From positions 868,001-932,000 of the forward strand of contig CBDFLD010000022.1 in assembly GCA_965249005.1 (NCBI GenBank): a stretch of 64,000 bases of DNA. The letters run 5' to 3'. Below the pieces are notes generated by a model. The model was not told where the DNA came from and searched no databases. It saw only the letters and a list, made by a program, of their open reading frames with translations. The translations under genes and the position numbers were made by a program. This stretch comes from CBDFLD01 sp965249005. Lineage in GTDB: Bacteria > Acidobacteriota > UBA6911. Shown here in pieces: positions 1 to 8,714 of this stretch (within the stretch, counting starts at the first letter, position 1; each line of letters begins with the position of its first letter).

Positions 1-1
1 T

Positions 2-148
2 ACCCACACACACAAAGTCATTTTGGATTCAAACGGTGAAGTGGAGTTCTACGATCTGATCCAGGATCCCAATGAGCTGGACAATGCCCACGGGCGTCCG
101 GAATATCAACAGGAAGAGCGAAGACTCCTTCAGTTGCTTGAAGGGTAG
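2..148 (+). CDS. Sulfatase, C-terminal end (partial)
   Basis: This is the last 48 codons of a gene that begins before the window; frame 2 is open to the TAG at 146-148. The peptide ends with the block V-E-F-Y-D-L-I-Q-D-P-N-E-L-D-N, the usual C-terminal signature of type I (formylglycine) arylsulfatases, where a YDL..DP.E..N stretch closes the C-terminal subdomain. The catalytic part is outside the window, so substrate and activity cannot be judged. It would be one of several sulfatase-fold genes in this window, with those at 4.1, 54.9 and 58.7 kb. Confidence 0.7.
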   Translation, partial: THTHKVILDSNGEVEFYDLIQDPNELDNAHGRPEYQQEERRLLQLLEG

Positions 149-196
149 CCCGCTCTTCTTGTGACATTCCATCTGGCGAGACAGCCCGATACGCGT

Positions 197-1747
197 TCAT
201 CGAGACGCGCCGAATCTACCTTTTACATTCACCGCGATTGTCGTTGCCCACAAGAGCAAGAAGGCGATGCCCAGTCCCAGGGCAACCGGCCTGGCCGGAG
301 CCAGGAATCCTTCGATGAAATTGCTCGAACCCGTCATCGTTTGAATGAACCGCTCCTCGAGGGCCGGGCCCAAGATCAACCCCAGCACCACCGGTGCCAG
401 CGGGATCCGGCGGCGCTCGAGAAAGAAGCCCAGAAGTCCCATGAGAAGCATGGTGATGACATCAAAGTAGGCGGCGTTGAGCGCAAATGAGCCGACGATA
501 CAAAAGAGCAGAATGGTCGGTAACAGAATTCGCCTGGGGACACGAACAATTGCGCTGCCAGTTTTGATTGCCACCAGCCCGATCGGAATGAGGATCAGAT
601 TCGCCAGAATGAAGATCAGATAGATGCTGTAAACCAGACTAGCTTGCTTAGCGAAGATGTCCGGGCCCGGCGTAATGTTCTTCATCAGAAGCACGCCGAT
701 CACAATAGCGGTGATCGAGTCGCCGGGAATTCCAAAGACCAGTGCGGGAATCCAGGCACCTGCAAGGGCGGCATTGTTCGAAGTCGTGGCGTCCGCGATG
801 CCTTCGATAGAGCCCCTGCCGTACTCTTCCGGCTTGCTGCTGAACCGTTTGGAAACAGCCATCGAGACCCATGCGGCGATATCCCCACCTGCGCCCGGCA
901 ACATTCCGATCAGCGCGCCGATACCCCCGGAACGAATCGCATGTCCCTTTCGACTTGCAATAATTCCAAAGCCAGCCCCAAGAACGGATCTGACTGGTTG
1001 GACGATCATCCGCTGAAAAAGACCGGCAACCACCCTTTCGTTCTTCGAAAGGTTTTCCTCTGCGCCGCCGGCCCGCATGCGCACAAGATTGCTGAGGATT
1101 TCTGAGACGCCAAAAAGGCCGATCATGGCCGGAATGAAGCTGATGCCATTGTAGAGCTCCGCCTGTCCGAACGTGAAGCGCGCTTCCGTATGGACAGCGC
1201 TCAAGCCTATCGTAGAAATCAATAGCCCAGTGAAAAGCGATACGAGTGCGTTGATCTTTGGTCCGGTTGAAACGACGACAGCGCAGCTCAAACCCAAAAG
1301 GTAGAGCCAGAAATACTCCGCGGCGCTGAACATGGTTGCGAACCTGGAAAGTTGGTGACCCAGCCCGATGAGAACCACAGCACCCATGAGTCCCCCCGTG
1401 ACGCTGCACACGAGTGCTGTTCCAAGTGCGAGGTCCGATTTCCCTTGCTCCGTGAGCGCCCTCGCGTCGTTGGCGTAGGCGGCCGAGGCGGGCGTGCCAG
1501 GAATACGCAAGAGGGCCGCTGGGATGTCCCCGGCGAAAATGGCGCACGCGACCATCGAAACCACCGCGGCGAGAGCTACAACGGGCTCGAGCCAGTACGT
1601 GATGGGGACCAAAAGTGCGACGGACATGGTTGCGGTGAGGCCGGGGATCGATCCGATAAATACGCCTACCGCCGACGCCAGCGTGATGGCGATCCAAACA
1701 GAAGGATCCGTGAAGACAAGTTGAAATGCTTGTGAAAGAGCTTCCAT
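197..1747 (-). CDS. tctA: Tripartite tricarboxylate transporter, TctA permease
   Basis: About 516 residues and very hydrophobic throughout, with the glycine-rich GSIPGLTATMSVAL block near the N-terminus and a second related G-rich block (GMLPGAGGDIAAWVSM) midway, as in TctA large permease subunits. TctA forms the inner-membrane channel of Na+-coupled tricarboxylate/dicarboxylate uptake with TctB and the periplasmic binder TctC. I place the start at the ATG that overlaps the TAA stop of the upstream gene (TAATG at 1745-1749), implying translational coupling. An ATG at 1753 and a TTG at 1762 are alternatives. The partner gene directly upstream supplies both TctC and TctB as one polypeptide. The substrate cannot be read from sequence. 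Confidence 0.93.
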   Translation of the reverse strand: MEALSQAFQLVFTDPSVWIAITLASAVGVFIGSIPGLTATMSVALLVPITYWLEPVVALAAVVSMVACAIFAGDIPAALLRIPGTPASAAYANDARALTEQGKSDLALGTALVCSVTGGLMGAVVLIGLGHQLSRFATMFSAAEYFWLYLLGLSCAVVVSTGPKINALVSLFTGLLISTIGLSAVHTEARFTFGQAELYNGISFIPAMIGLFGVSEILSNLVRMRAGGAEENLSKNERVVAGLFQRMIVQPVRSVLGAGFGIIASRKGHAIRSGGIGALIGMLPGAGGDIAAWVSMAVSKRFSSKPEEYGRGSIEGIADATTSNNAALAGAWIPALVFGIPGDSITAIVIGVLLMKNITPGPDIFAKQASLVYSIYLIFILANLILIPIGLVAIKTGSAIVRVPRRILLPTILLFCIVGSFALNAAYFDVITMLLMGLLGFFLERRRIPLAPVVLGLILGPALEERFIQTMTGSSNFIEGFLAPARPVALGLGIAFLLLWATTIAVNVKGRFGASR

Positions 1748-3078
1748 TACCATCCAATCCAACCGCGAGGAAGCGGGACCCTCAGATACACTGCGAAAAC
1801 TTGATAAATGATCGGCACCAGAATGAGGGTGATCGGCACGAAGACTCTCCAGCTCACTTTCATGCGTAAAAAGAGGCCAGAGAGAATAACCACAGAGCTG
1901 ACGACGAAACCTAGACTCTCGGCAGCAAAGAGGTAAAACAAGATCGCGGCAACAATCAGGAGAATGTCGGTTAAGGCCTTCGAGCCCACCGCCGTGGTCT
2001 CTTCTGAAAGCTTCCAGCCGCCGGCCAAAACAAAAGTAGTGAGAAAGACGGTCAGCATCGCAACGATGATCTTGGGAAAAAACATCGCGTCGTATTTCCG
2101 CTCCACGCCGGCGAACGCTTCGCTTCTCATGATTTGCCCGAAATCCTCATCTGCCTGGATCAGGTACGGTCTGAATTGGGCTGATGGCACGGCAGCATGG
2201 CCGGCACCTATATTCGCAAGAAACTCATGATACTTTGGGTTATTCACCGCCCGTCCCACCGCCGCCTCGAGAAATCTCATGCGCTTCTCGGAGATACCCG
2301 CAGGCACCGCAATACCTCGGAAGGCGCTGACGGCCCAATCAATCCCCATCTCTTTCAGAGTCGGGAGATCCGGAAATGCAGGTAGTCTCTCCTCGGAAGT
2401 GACGCCGAGGCAACGCACCTTTCCAGCTTTGAGCAAAACTTGAGCTTCCGCGGGACTGCACACCACAATTTCCAGGCCGGCTGCCATGAGTTCCTGCAGA
2501 GACGGCGCGGCGCCCCCCATCGCGATCCACGTTATGTCGGAAGGGTCCAGCCCGACCTTGCTCAGCCAACCGGCGAGGGCAACATGCCAGATGCCACCGA
2601 AGGCTGTTCCGGATGCCTTGAGCTTGCGGGGATTCTCACGAACGCTCTGCTCTAGGTCCGACAGTGACTTCCATTCGCTATCGGTACGTACAAAAAGACC
2701 GGCGGGATCTTGGTTCACCATCATGACGGGCTTGTAGTCTTCATGTGTGACGTTGGTCAAACCGCGCCAGTGAAGCATATTCAGCTCCACGGTCACCATC
2801 GTGATGGTGTAGCCGTCAGGCCGTGCGACGGCCCCTCGGGTATGCCCTGTGACCCCGCCACCGCCGGTCGCGTTGACGACATTGACCGGGACACCCAGGT
2901 CCTGTTCCAGCAGAAAGGCGAGTTGTCGGGAGATACTGTCTGTCCCGCCACCGGCAGCCCATGGACAGATCCATGTGATCGGACGATTTGGGAACGTATC
3001 GTCGGAACCACAGGCCTGCAGCAGCGCGAGAAGCACAATAGTGAATGCCGGACGTAGCCTGATCATGATTGGAACCAT
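1747..3078 (-). CDS. TctC-TctB fusion: tricarboxylate-binding lipoprotein with C-terminal TctB-like membrane domain
   Basis: 443 residues. A short signal ends in a lipobox-like LLQAC, so the protein may be lipid-anchored; the start may be the second Met (3066). Residues about 30-310 are a Bug/TctC solute-binding domain (PFPNRPITWICPWAAGGGTD-like opening with G-GGTD, then S-E-ERLPAFPDLPTLKE near residue 240). After about residue 335 come four predicted transmembrane segments typical of the small TctB subunit. TctB and TctC are normally separate proteins. Here the periplasmic binder is tethered directly to the small membrane subunit, with TctA immediately downstream and overlapping. There is no internal stop or frameshift, so the fusion looks genuine rather than an annotation artefact. 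Confidence 0.85.
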   Translation of the reverse strand: MVPIMIRLRPAFTIVLLALLQACGSDDTFPNRPITWICPWAAGGGTDSISRQLAFLLEQDLGVPVNVVNATGGGGVTGHTRGAVARPDGYTITMVTVELNMLHWRGLTNVTHEDYKPVMMVNQDPAGLFVRTDSEWKSLSDLEQSVRENPRKLKASGTAFGGIWHVALAGWLSKVGLDPSDITWIAMGGAAPSLQELMAAGLEIVVCSPAEAQVLLKAGKVRCLGVTSEERLPAFPDLPTLKEMGIDWAVSAFRGIAVPAGISEKRMRFLEAAVGRAVNNPKYHEFLANIGAGHAAVPSAQFRPYLIQADEDFGQIMRSEAFAGVERKYDAMFFPKIIVAMLTVFLTTFVLAGGWKLSEETTAVGSKALTDILLIVAAILFYLFAAESLGFVVSSVVILSGLFLRMKVSWRVFVPITLILVPIIYQVFAVYLRVPLPRGWIGW

Positions 3079-3181
3079 TCATAACACGGTTTGGTGATAT
3101 ATTGGAATCGCAGAGACGACTCGAGCGCCGTGCCGCGAGGAAAGTTCCCCATCGAGTCGCTGGGTCATCGGATTAGGGAAT

Positions 3182-3970
3182 ATGCATCGAACGGTAACCA
3201 CTTGGCCGCAGTTCAAGCAGCACTGGTCCGGCGTGCTTAATTTTCTTATTGGTCCAGAGGTAGCTCAGTTTGACTTCGATCTGCCGCCTGTCGAGCAGTT
3301 CGTGGACGAACTGCGGCGTTGCCCGGGCTCCCGTATCTACAGCGGTGTCAAGGGCACGACCTTTGACCAGACCGATATTTCCGAATCGTTCCGCAGGCTC
3401 CCGATCGAGCAGGCAATGGAGCAACCCTTCAACATCGCCAACTTCCAGCTCGACGATTTCTATGCCTCCGGACAGGTGTTTCACGGACTGCTGCAGAAAT
3501 GGGTGGAGCCGTGGGGTCAGGCACTGCGGCATCACGGCTTCAGCTGGAAAGAATTCTTTCCCATAGTCTTCACAAGCGGGCGCGATTGCGCGACCAACTA
3601 TCACATGGATCGTTCGCACGTGCTGCTGTGGCAGCGTTATGGCAAAAAGACCTTCAATGGTCTGAAAGAGCCGGATCGCTGGACCACGATCGATCAGCGC
3701 TATCGTAGCCAGCTCAACCAGACCCGCCCGCCCGTGCTCACCGAGAACGACATTCTGCAATATGAGATGCAACCCGGTGCGGTTCTGTGGAATGTCATCA
3801 CGACGCCGCATTGGGTCGATGCCGCCGACCAGGTGGCGGTTAGCCTGGGAATTGTCCACCGTGGACTGCGGCTGGATGGCCAGCTTTGCCCGCATGAAGA
3901 CGAGGTCAGCCGATATGGACGCCGGCTCGAGGCGGAGGGCCAAGCACCGGTGGACGAGCCAGGGTATTGA
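3182..3970 (+). CDS. JmjC/cupin-type 2-oxoglutarate Fe(II) oxygenase-like protein
   Basis: 262 residues, starting at an ATG shortly after a GGGAAT stretch. The central part carries H141-M-D143 followed by Trp150 and GKKTF, and a distal His at about 210 (TTPHWVDAAD). This spacing fits the HxD...H iron triad of JmjC/cupin_4 proteins such as factor-inhibiting HIF-like oxygenases. Such enzymes hydroxylate proteins or small molecules using 2-oxoglutarate and O2. No signal peptide is seen, so it is probably cytosolic. It lies divergent from the Tct genes and convergent with the sulfatase. The substrate is unknown. Confidence 0.75.
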   Translation: MHRTVTTWPQFKQHWSGVLNFLIGPEVAQFDFDLPPVEQFVDELRRCPGSRIYSGVKGTTFDQTDISESFRRLPIEQAMEQPFNIANFQLDDFYASGQVFHGLLQKWVEPWGQALRHHGFSWKEFFPIVFTSGRDCATNYHMDRSHVLLWQRYGKKTFNGLKEPDRWTTIDQRYRSQLNQTRPPVLTENDILQYEMQPGAVLWNVITTPHWVDAADQVAVSLGIVHRGLRLDGQLCPHEDEVSRYGRRLEAEGQAPVDEPGY

Positions 3971-4057
3971 CCCGATCGTTAGTTGCCTCACGGCATCAGC
4001 GGGCGTACCCCTGTGTTGCCATGCTCTCGCGCCGAGGAGCGACGCATTCGGAGTGGT

Positions 4058-5557
4058 TCAATTCTCAGGTGTCCATTCCCGGTTGGGAGTCGGCATCCGG
4101 GCATCCGTATCCTTGCGCCAGGTTTGGAGCAACTCACGCAGCTGTTCGGTCTTTTGCGGCATCCGAGTGGCCAGGTCGTTTGCCTCGCCGATGTCTTCGG
4201 CCAGGTCATACAGTTCGACGTGATCATCCTCGAACCATTCGATCAACTTGTAATTGCCTGCCCGGACCGCACCCGTCGGCGTGTTTCCCGCGAGGTAGTG
4301 CGGGTAATGCCAGAAGATCGCTTCTCGCTCCAAGCTGCCACTATCAGTCAGCAGGGGAACGATACTTACGCCGTCTTGATGCTGGTCTGGTCTCGGCTTC
4401 AGACCGGCCATCTCCAGCATGGTCGGGAAGAGGTCCGTACTGATTACCGGTTCATCGCTTTCGCTCCCGCCTCGGGTCACACCGGGCCAGCTAACAATCA
4501 GTGGTACTCGAATGCCACCTTCATAGAGCCATCCCTTGCCGGCCCTCAAAGGCAAGTTCGATGTGGACCTGGGTATTGTATTGCCCGCGACGGTGCTCAG
4601 CCCTCCGTTGTCCGATAGCAGGATCAAGGCCGTGTCCTTGGCGATGCCCAGAGCTTGCAGAGCGGAGCTGATGCGACCAACGCTCTGGTCCATGCTCTCG
4701 ATCATTGCTGCATAGACAGTGTGGTCTTGCAATTGCCTTGTGGTCGCCTGGTTGCCCTCGGGTAAAAGTGCCGGGCGATCCGGGTCCGGCAACTGTGAGG
4801 CTTTCGAATCGTACTTCTGAATCAGCCGTTCTTTTGCCTCCAGCGGAATGTGAACCGCGTAGTGGGATAGGATCAAAAAGAAAGGCCTGGTGCGGTTTTC
4901 TCCAAGGAAGCGAATCGCCTCGTCGGTCAAACGGTCCGTGAGATACTCTCCGTCTTCGCCGGGTTCGAGGTCCGGAACGTCTTGCCTCACAGGTTGCGCA
5001 TGTCGGTACGGATAGAAGTAAGTCGAGGGGTAACCCCCCTCGGCAACAGCCAGGGTATAGCGAAACCCTTGACGACCCGGAAAGTATGGCCGGTCCCCCA
5101 GGTGCCATTTCCCGATGTAGGCGGTGAGATAGCCCTGAGACTGGAAAGCTTCGCCGAGAGTGAACTCCTCCAGGGGCAGCTGGCGGTCATAGCTCGCCGG
5201 CAACAACCGGCCTTTCTGCTGGCCGCTGATCCAGTCGGTGATGTTCAAACGTGCCGGGTATTTCCCGGAAATGATGCTGGCCCGAGTGGGAGAGCAAACA
5301 CACCCTGCGGTGTAGAATTGGGTGAACCGCATACCGCTCCTCGCCAGCTGATCGATGTGGGGTGTCTCGTAGAACTCGGTTCCATAGACGCCGACGTCCT
5401 TCCATCCGAGATCATCCACAAGGATCAAGACAAAATTGAGCGGTTTGTCGTTGATTTCCGGGGTTTCCCGGGTTTCTTGCTGGCGCGGAGTCGCACACCC
5501 GGCCAGAAGCATGACGACTGCAAGAAAAGAGGTCATCAACCTGGAAGACCGGAACAT
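4058..5557 (-). CDS. Arylsulfatase (formylglycine type), lipoprotein
   Basis: 499 residues from the ATG at 5557, chosen because it begins a lipoprotein signal peptide ending in the lipobox LLAGC (Cys21); the open frame extends further upstream without features. LVDDLGW (metal-binding Asp pair) sits near residue 47. The modification motif C88-S-P-T-R92 would give formylglycine at Cys88, and GKYPARL follows. LLSDNGG appears in the second half and YDL..D near the C-terminus. The order of motifs and the length match type I sulfatases that hydrolyse sulfate esters of polysaccharides or small aryl sulfates. Lipidation suggests an outer-membrane or periplasmic location. No anaerobic or FGE maturation enzyme is visible in the window. 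Confidence 0.93.
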   Translation of the reverse strand: MFRSSRLMTSFLAVVMLLAGCATPRQQETRETPEINDKPLNFVLILVDDLGWKDVGVYGTEFYETPHIDQLARSGMRFTQFYTAGCVCSPTRASIISGKYPARLNITDWISGQQKGRLLPASYDRQLPLEEFTLGEAFQSQGYLTAYIGKWHLGDRPYFPGRQGFRYTLAVAEGGYPSTYFYPYRHAQPVRQDVPDLEPGEDGEYLTDRLTDEAIRFLGENRTRPFFLILSHYAVHIPLEAKERLIQKYDSKASQLPDPDRPALLPEGNQATTRQLQDHTVYAAMIESMDQSVGRISSALQALGIAKDTALILLSDNGGLSTVAGNTIPRSTSNLPLRAGKGWLYEGGIRVPLIVSWPGVTRGGSESDEPVISTDLFPTMLEMAGLKPRPDQHQDGVSIVPLLTDSGSLEREAIFWHYPHYLAGNTPTGAVRAGNYKLIEWFEDDHVELYDLAEDIGEANDLATRMPQKTEQLRELLQTWRKDTDARMPTPNREWTPEN

Positions 5558-5763
5558 GAACAGCAGTATGCCCCGTGCGAACAGGTGGAAGCAAGAACCC
5601 TCTAGTTTTCTGGGGCTAGTAAGACTCAAGGAACATTGCAGTGATGTTGCGAGTGAACTCAACGTGGTTGGAACCGTGGGAGGCGGCCTTTGGGAAGATC
5701 GGAATATGTTAGACTGCGGCAACAAAGAACCGAGGATCATCTGGATGGACCCGGAGGCAGCCA

Positions 5764-7416
5764 ATGAGCAAGTGGAGCATTCTCACGCTCGTCTCAGTGA
5801 TCGCCGCCCTGCTGGATTTTGCTGTGGCGCACGATCACACGCGCAGCAGATACCTCGCGGCTCTCGAGGCCAAGAACGAACAACGATCGAACAGGGCTCC
5901 TGACACGGATGAGCTTGCCCGACTGACTGTGACGCCGGTGGACGCAGCGACCGGACGACCGCTTGCGGCAACGGTACGAATCACCAGCCTACACGATCGG
6001 CAACGCTGGCAGCCCAGGGATGTCAAGACTTCGGTCGCTCTGTGGCGACGGGACGATTGGTACAGTATCGGCCAGGGCACGACACTGCTGGTTGCACGAA
6101 CCGAGCTGGAAGTGGAGGCTTTTCGAGGGCTCGGCTGGTACAGGGCCAAAGCCCGGATCAACTTCGAGGGAAAGACACGGGGCGAGATTACGATCCCGAT
6201 GAAGCGCTTTCACGACGCGCAAGGCCGCGGCTGGTACAGCGGCAACACCCATTTTCATCTCAAGGACGTATCGAAGGGCTATGCCGACCGTTACTTGAAA
6301 GTTGTGCCGGACGCCGATGAGGTGGATCTGTTGTTCGTGTCGCATCTCGAGCAGGTCTCCTACGACAAGACCTACACAACCAATCAATATGACAAGAGGT
6401 CGCTCGAGGCGATTTCGACGGGCAGCATACTGTACGGTTGCGGGGAAGAGCACCGTCACAACTTTGCTCCCTTCGGTGATGGTTGGACGCGCAACGAAGG
6501 TTACGGGCACGTCATGCTCCTCGATATCGACGAGCTCATCCAGCCCGTGAGTATTGGCCCGCGATTCAACAAGACCGGTACCGATGGGATCCCGTTGCGT
6601 CGAGGAATCGACCGGGCGCGAGACATGGGCGCGACGGTTGTCTGGTGTCACGGCAGCTACGGTGTCGAAGATATTCCCAGCTGGGTATCCGGCAGACTCC
6701 ATGCCCAGAACATCTTCGACAACGATACCCACGACGAACATTTCCACTATGAGGAGACTTTCTACCGCTATCTGGATATCGGCCTCAAGGTCCCCTTTTC
6801 AACCGGCACCGACTGGTTCATGCATGACCAGACCATGGCATACGCGAAGCTTGATGGACCGATGACTCCCGAGAGCTGGTTGGCCGCTATGAGAGCAGGC
6901 CGTACCTTCGTGACGAACGGTCCCGTCCTTGAGCTGGAAGCGGGCCGATACCAGATTGGCGATACGATCGAACTGGATGCTCCGCGGCGGCTGGCCGTCC
7001 GTGCCCGTGGCCTGGGACGCAACGATTTTCTCGGTCTGGAGCTCGTCTACAACGGCAGGATCGTCTACTCGACGCGAACTCGGCAAGAGGATGGTGTTTA
7101 CGTGTCCACACTGCACTTCACCCTTGAGCTTGACGAGCCGGGGTGGCTTGCGCTCCGCATTCCCTGGACGAACAACAGAAACGACCTGGGCGCGCGGATT
7201 CGCGCGCATACCAGCCCGATCTACGTCGAGATCGCCGGAAAAAAGAGAAGCAACGGAAATACTGTACGCGGTTTGATTCAAGAGATGCGCGACAGCATCG
7301 ATTTCATCAAGACCAAGGGCACGTTTGCCGATGATAAAGAGCTCAGCGATGTACTCGCCGTGTATCTGGAGGGCATCCGGATTCTCGAACGACGTCTGAA
7401 GGTGGATTCACATTGA
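5764..7416 (+). CDS. CehA/McbA-type PHP metallohydrolase, secreted
   Basis: 550 residues with a cleavable-looking signal peptide (WSILTLVSVIAALLDFAVAH). The middle has GWYSGNTHFHLKD and LLFVSHLEQ, then HRHNFAPFGDG and VVWCHGSYG, and finally STGTDWFMHD and RAGRTFVTNGP. These are the recurrent metal-ligand and fold motifs of CehA/McbA proteins in the PHP superfamily. Named members hydrolyse carbamate esters such as carbaryl, but most are uncharacterised. A beta-sandwich region lies before the PHP domain (CarboxypepD-like VDAATGRPLAATVRI). It diverges from the sulfatase at 4-5.6 kb across about 200 bp that probably hold both promoters. Confidence 0.85.
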   Translation: MSKWSILTLVSVIAALLDFAVAHDHTRSRYLAALEAKNEQRSNRAPDTDELARLTVTPVDAATGRPLAATVRITSLHDRQRWQPRDVKTSVALWRRDDWYSIGQGTTLLVARTELEVEAFRGLGWYRAKARINFEGKTRGEITIPMKRFHDAQGRGWYSGNTHFHLKDVSKGYADRYLKVVPDADEVDLLFVSHLEQVSYDKTYTTNQYDKRSLEAISTGSILYGCGEEHRHNFAPFGDGWTRNEGYGHVMLLDIDELIQPVSIGPRFNKTGTDGIPLRRGIDRARDMGATVVWCHGSYGVEDIPSWVSGRLHAQNIFDNDTHDEHFHYEETFYRYLDIGLKVPFSTGTDWFMHDQTMAYAKLDGPMTPESWLAAMRAGRTFVTNGPVLELEAGRYQIGDTIELDAPRRLAVRARGLGRNDFLGLELVYNGRIVYSTRTRQEDGVYVSTLHFTLELDEPGWLALRIPWTNNRNDLGARIRAHTSPIYVEIAGKKRSNGNTVRGLIQEMRDSIDFIKTKGTFADDKELSDVLAVYLEGIRILERRLKVDSH

Positions 7417-7445
7417 GGGAATCCGTGGTTTGGGAACAGCGGTCC

Positions 7446-7601
7446 TTAGTCCGGATCCTTGTCGACCTTGCCGTACCGGGTTAGCTCTTCGCGAACGACA
7501 CTCCGCAGCGTATCCTCGAGAGGGTCTTCCTCGGACCGAATGTGTTCCCGAAGCGCGCGCTGTTCCTTGCAGAAATAATTCTTACGCGGTCTCGACACCA
7601 C
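7446..7601 (-). CDS. Possible small charged protein, 51 aa
   Basis: Minus-strand GTG at 7599-7601 to TAA at 7446-7448. The peptide is strongly charged and looks protein-like (YFCKEQRALREHIRS, then EEDPLEDTLRSVVREELTRYG), with one Cys and a probable amphipathic helix. It lies just downstream of the AHSA1 gene on the same strand, so it could be co-transcribed. No family is recognised. It may equally be the 3' end of a decayed gene, since the same frame stays open a little further upstream. Confidence 0.35.
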   Translation of the reverse strand: MVSRPRKNYFCKEQRALREHIRSEEDPLEDTLRSVVREELTRYGKVDKDPD

Positions 7602-7632
7602 AAAATGACGACAAGGATCCGACGAATCTCGA

Positions 7633-8046
7633 CTATACCGATTCCTTCAACCGCAACCACTCGAACCGGCGTTTCATTGGCTCGAAGTAGTATAGCTGCC
7701 AGCCAGATTCTTCGTAGCTCGTTTGGCCGTCAGGAACGTTGCTGTGCTTCAAGGTCAGTAGAGTTGAGTCTCCTTTGGGCTCCAGAACCACCTCGATCAT
7801 CGAATCGGGATCACCAGGCTCAAAATGTGTGGTACGCCAGGTCTGTTGGAAGCGGTGACCGGGATCGAGCTCGAGCGTTTTTCCGGTGATGTAGCCGTCC
7901 CATGCGTCAAAGGCCCCTCCAATGCTAGGATCCACGTGTGCCACGCCGCCGGTCATGGCGGTGTGCCCTTCGCTGGAGAGCCATTCGTCGAATACGTCTC
8001 GAGGTGAGGCCGCTAGCTCAACCGTGAGTGTAAATTCATAGACCAT
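7633..8046 (-). CDS. SRPBCC/AHSA1-family protein
   Basis: 137 residues from the ATG at 8046; 15 further codons are open upstream to an ATG at 8091. The N-terminus (YEFTLTVELAASPRDVFDEWLSS) is the classic first strand-helix of the AHSA1 (Aha1 C-terminal-like) group of the START/Bet v 1 fold. It is followed by GGAFDAWDGYITG and L-PGHRFQQTWRT, and it ends in a C-terminal helix with GWQLYYFEPMK. Members bind hydrophobic ligands; many are of unknown function. No catalytic residue can be assigned. It stands alone between the CehA/McbA gene and a small membrane protein gene. Confidence 0.82.
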   Translation of the reverse strand: MVYEFTLTVELAASPRDVFDEWLSSEGHTAMTGGVAHVDPSIGGAFDAWDGYITGKTLELDPGHRFQQTWRTTHFEPGDPDSMIEVVLEPKGDSTLLTLKHSNVPDGQTSYEESGWQLYYFEPMKRRFEWLRLKESV

Positions 8047-8230
8047 GGGTACTTTCTCGTGAATAGAACCGTTGGGATCGTTTAGTTTCAAATGATACTA
8101 CAACGTGGGCTGGCCGATAAGGCCCTGAGTTGCATTTGGATCGTCCAGTTCGTCCGACCCCGTCTATGCAGTGAGGTAGGGCCCGCAAGAAGGGTCCGGT
8201 CAAGACCAGGGTCAGCCCCGGAGGTGATCG

Positions 8231-8695
8231 ATGTTTGGTTCTACAGTTCACAAGTACTCTGCGCCGTTTAGCGGGGACGCCACGACCGCCCTGGGCGTGG
8301 CAAGGACCGCTCTCTTGTCTCTTGGTTTCGAGATTCAGCGTGATTCCCCTACGGAGCTGGTCGCAGAAGGTCCTGGCATGCACAGCAACAGACAACCGGA
8401 ACTCATGGGTGCCACATCGATTCAGTTGAAGGTCTCCTCGTCGAGGATTTCGTCGGAGTCGATTCTCGGCGGCGTGGCAAGGATGAAATCTTTCGTCTGC
8501 CTCTTCCCCCCAGGGCTGGTCGTTTCTCTCCTGGCCGTCAACAATCTGTCTGGCGGTGGCATCGGCTGGTTTCACCTGTTGTGGGTGCTGCCCTGGTTTG
8601 CCATCGCCCCATTCATCGGGGCCGCTCTCGAACGCAACACCGTCCGGGCTATCGAGAGACTGGTTCGTGGAATGGCTCAAGCAAGAGGGAAGTAA
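8231..8695 (+). CDS. Hypothetical protein with two C-terminal transmembrane segments
   Basis: 154 residues. The start is well supported by a strong Shine-Dalgarno (GGAGGTGAT) five bases before the ATG. The N-terminal 75 residues look like a small alpha/beta domain (ALGVARTALLSLGFEIQ, then PTELVAEGPGM), similar in pattern to domains that precede membrane anchors. Two hydrophobic helices follow at about 86-105 and 111-131, and the C-terminus is basic. No family is recognised. It lies convergent with the E1 dehydrogenase gene, with only 19 bp between stops. Confidence 0.7.
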   Translation: MFGSTVHKYSAPFSGDATTALGVARTALLSLGFEIQRDSPTELVAEGPGMHSNRQPELMGATSIQLKVSSSRISSESILGGVARMKSFVCLFPPGLVVSLLAVNNLSGGGIGWFHLLWVLPWFAIAPFIGAALERNTVRAIERLVRGMAQARGK

Positions 8696-8714
8696 ACGCG
8701 AGCGCGCGAGAAAT

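Noticed and set aside
3173..3991. 272-codon minus-strand frame
   Set aside because: Shadow of the JmjC-like gene, which carries a clear HxD...H triad.
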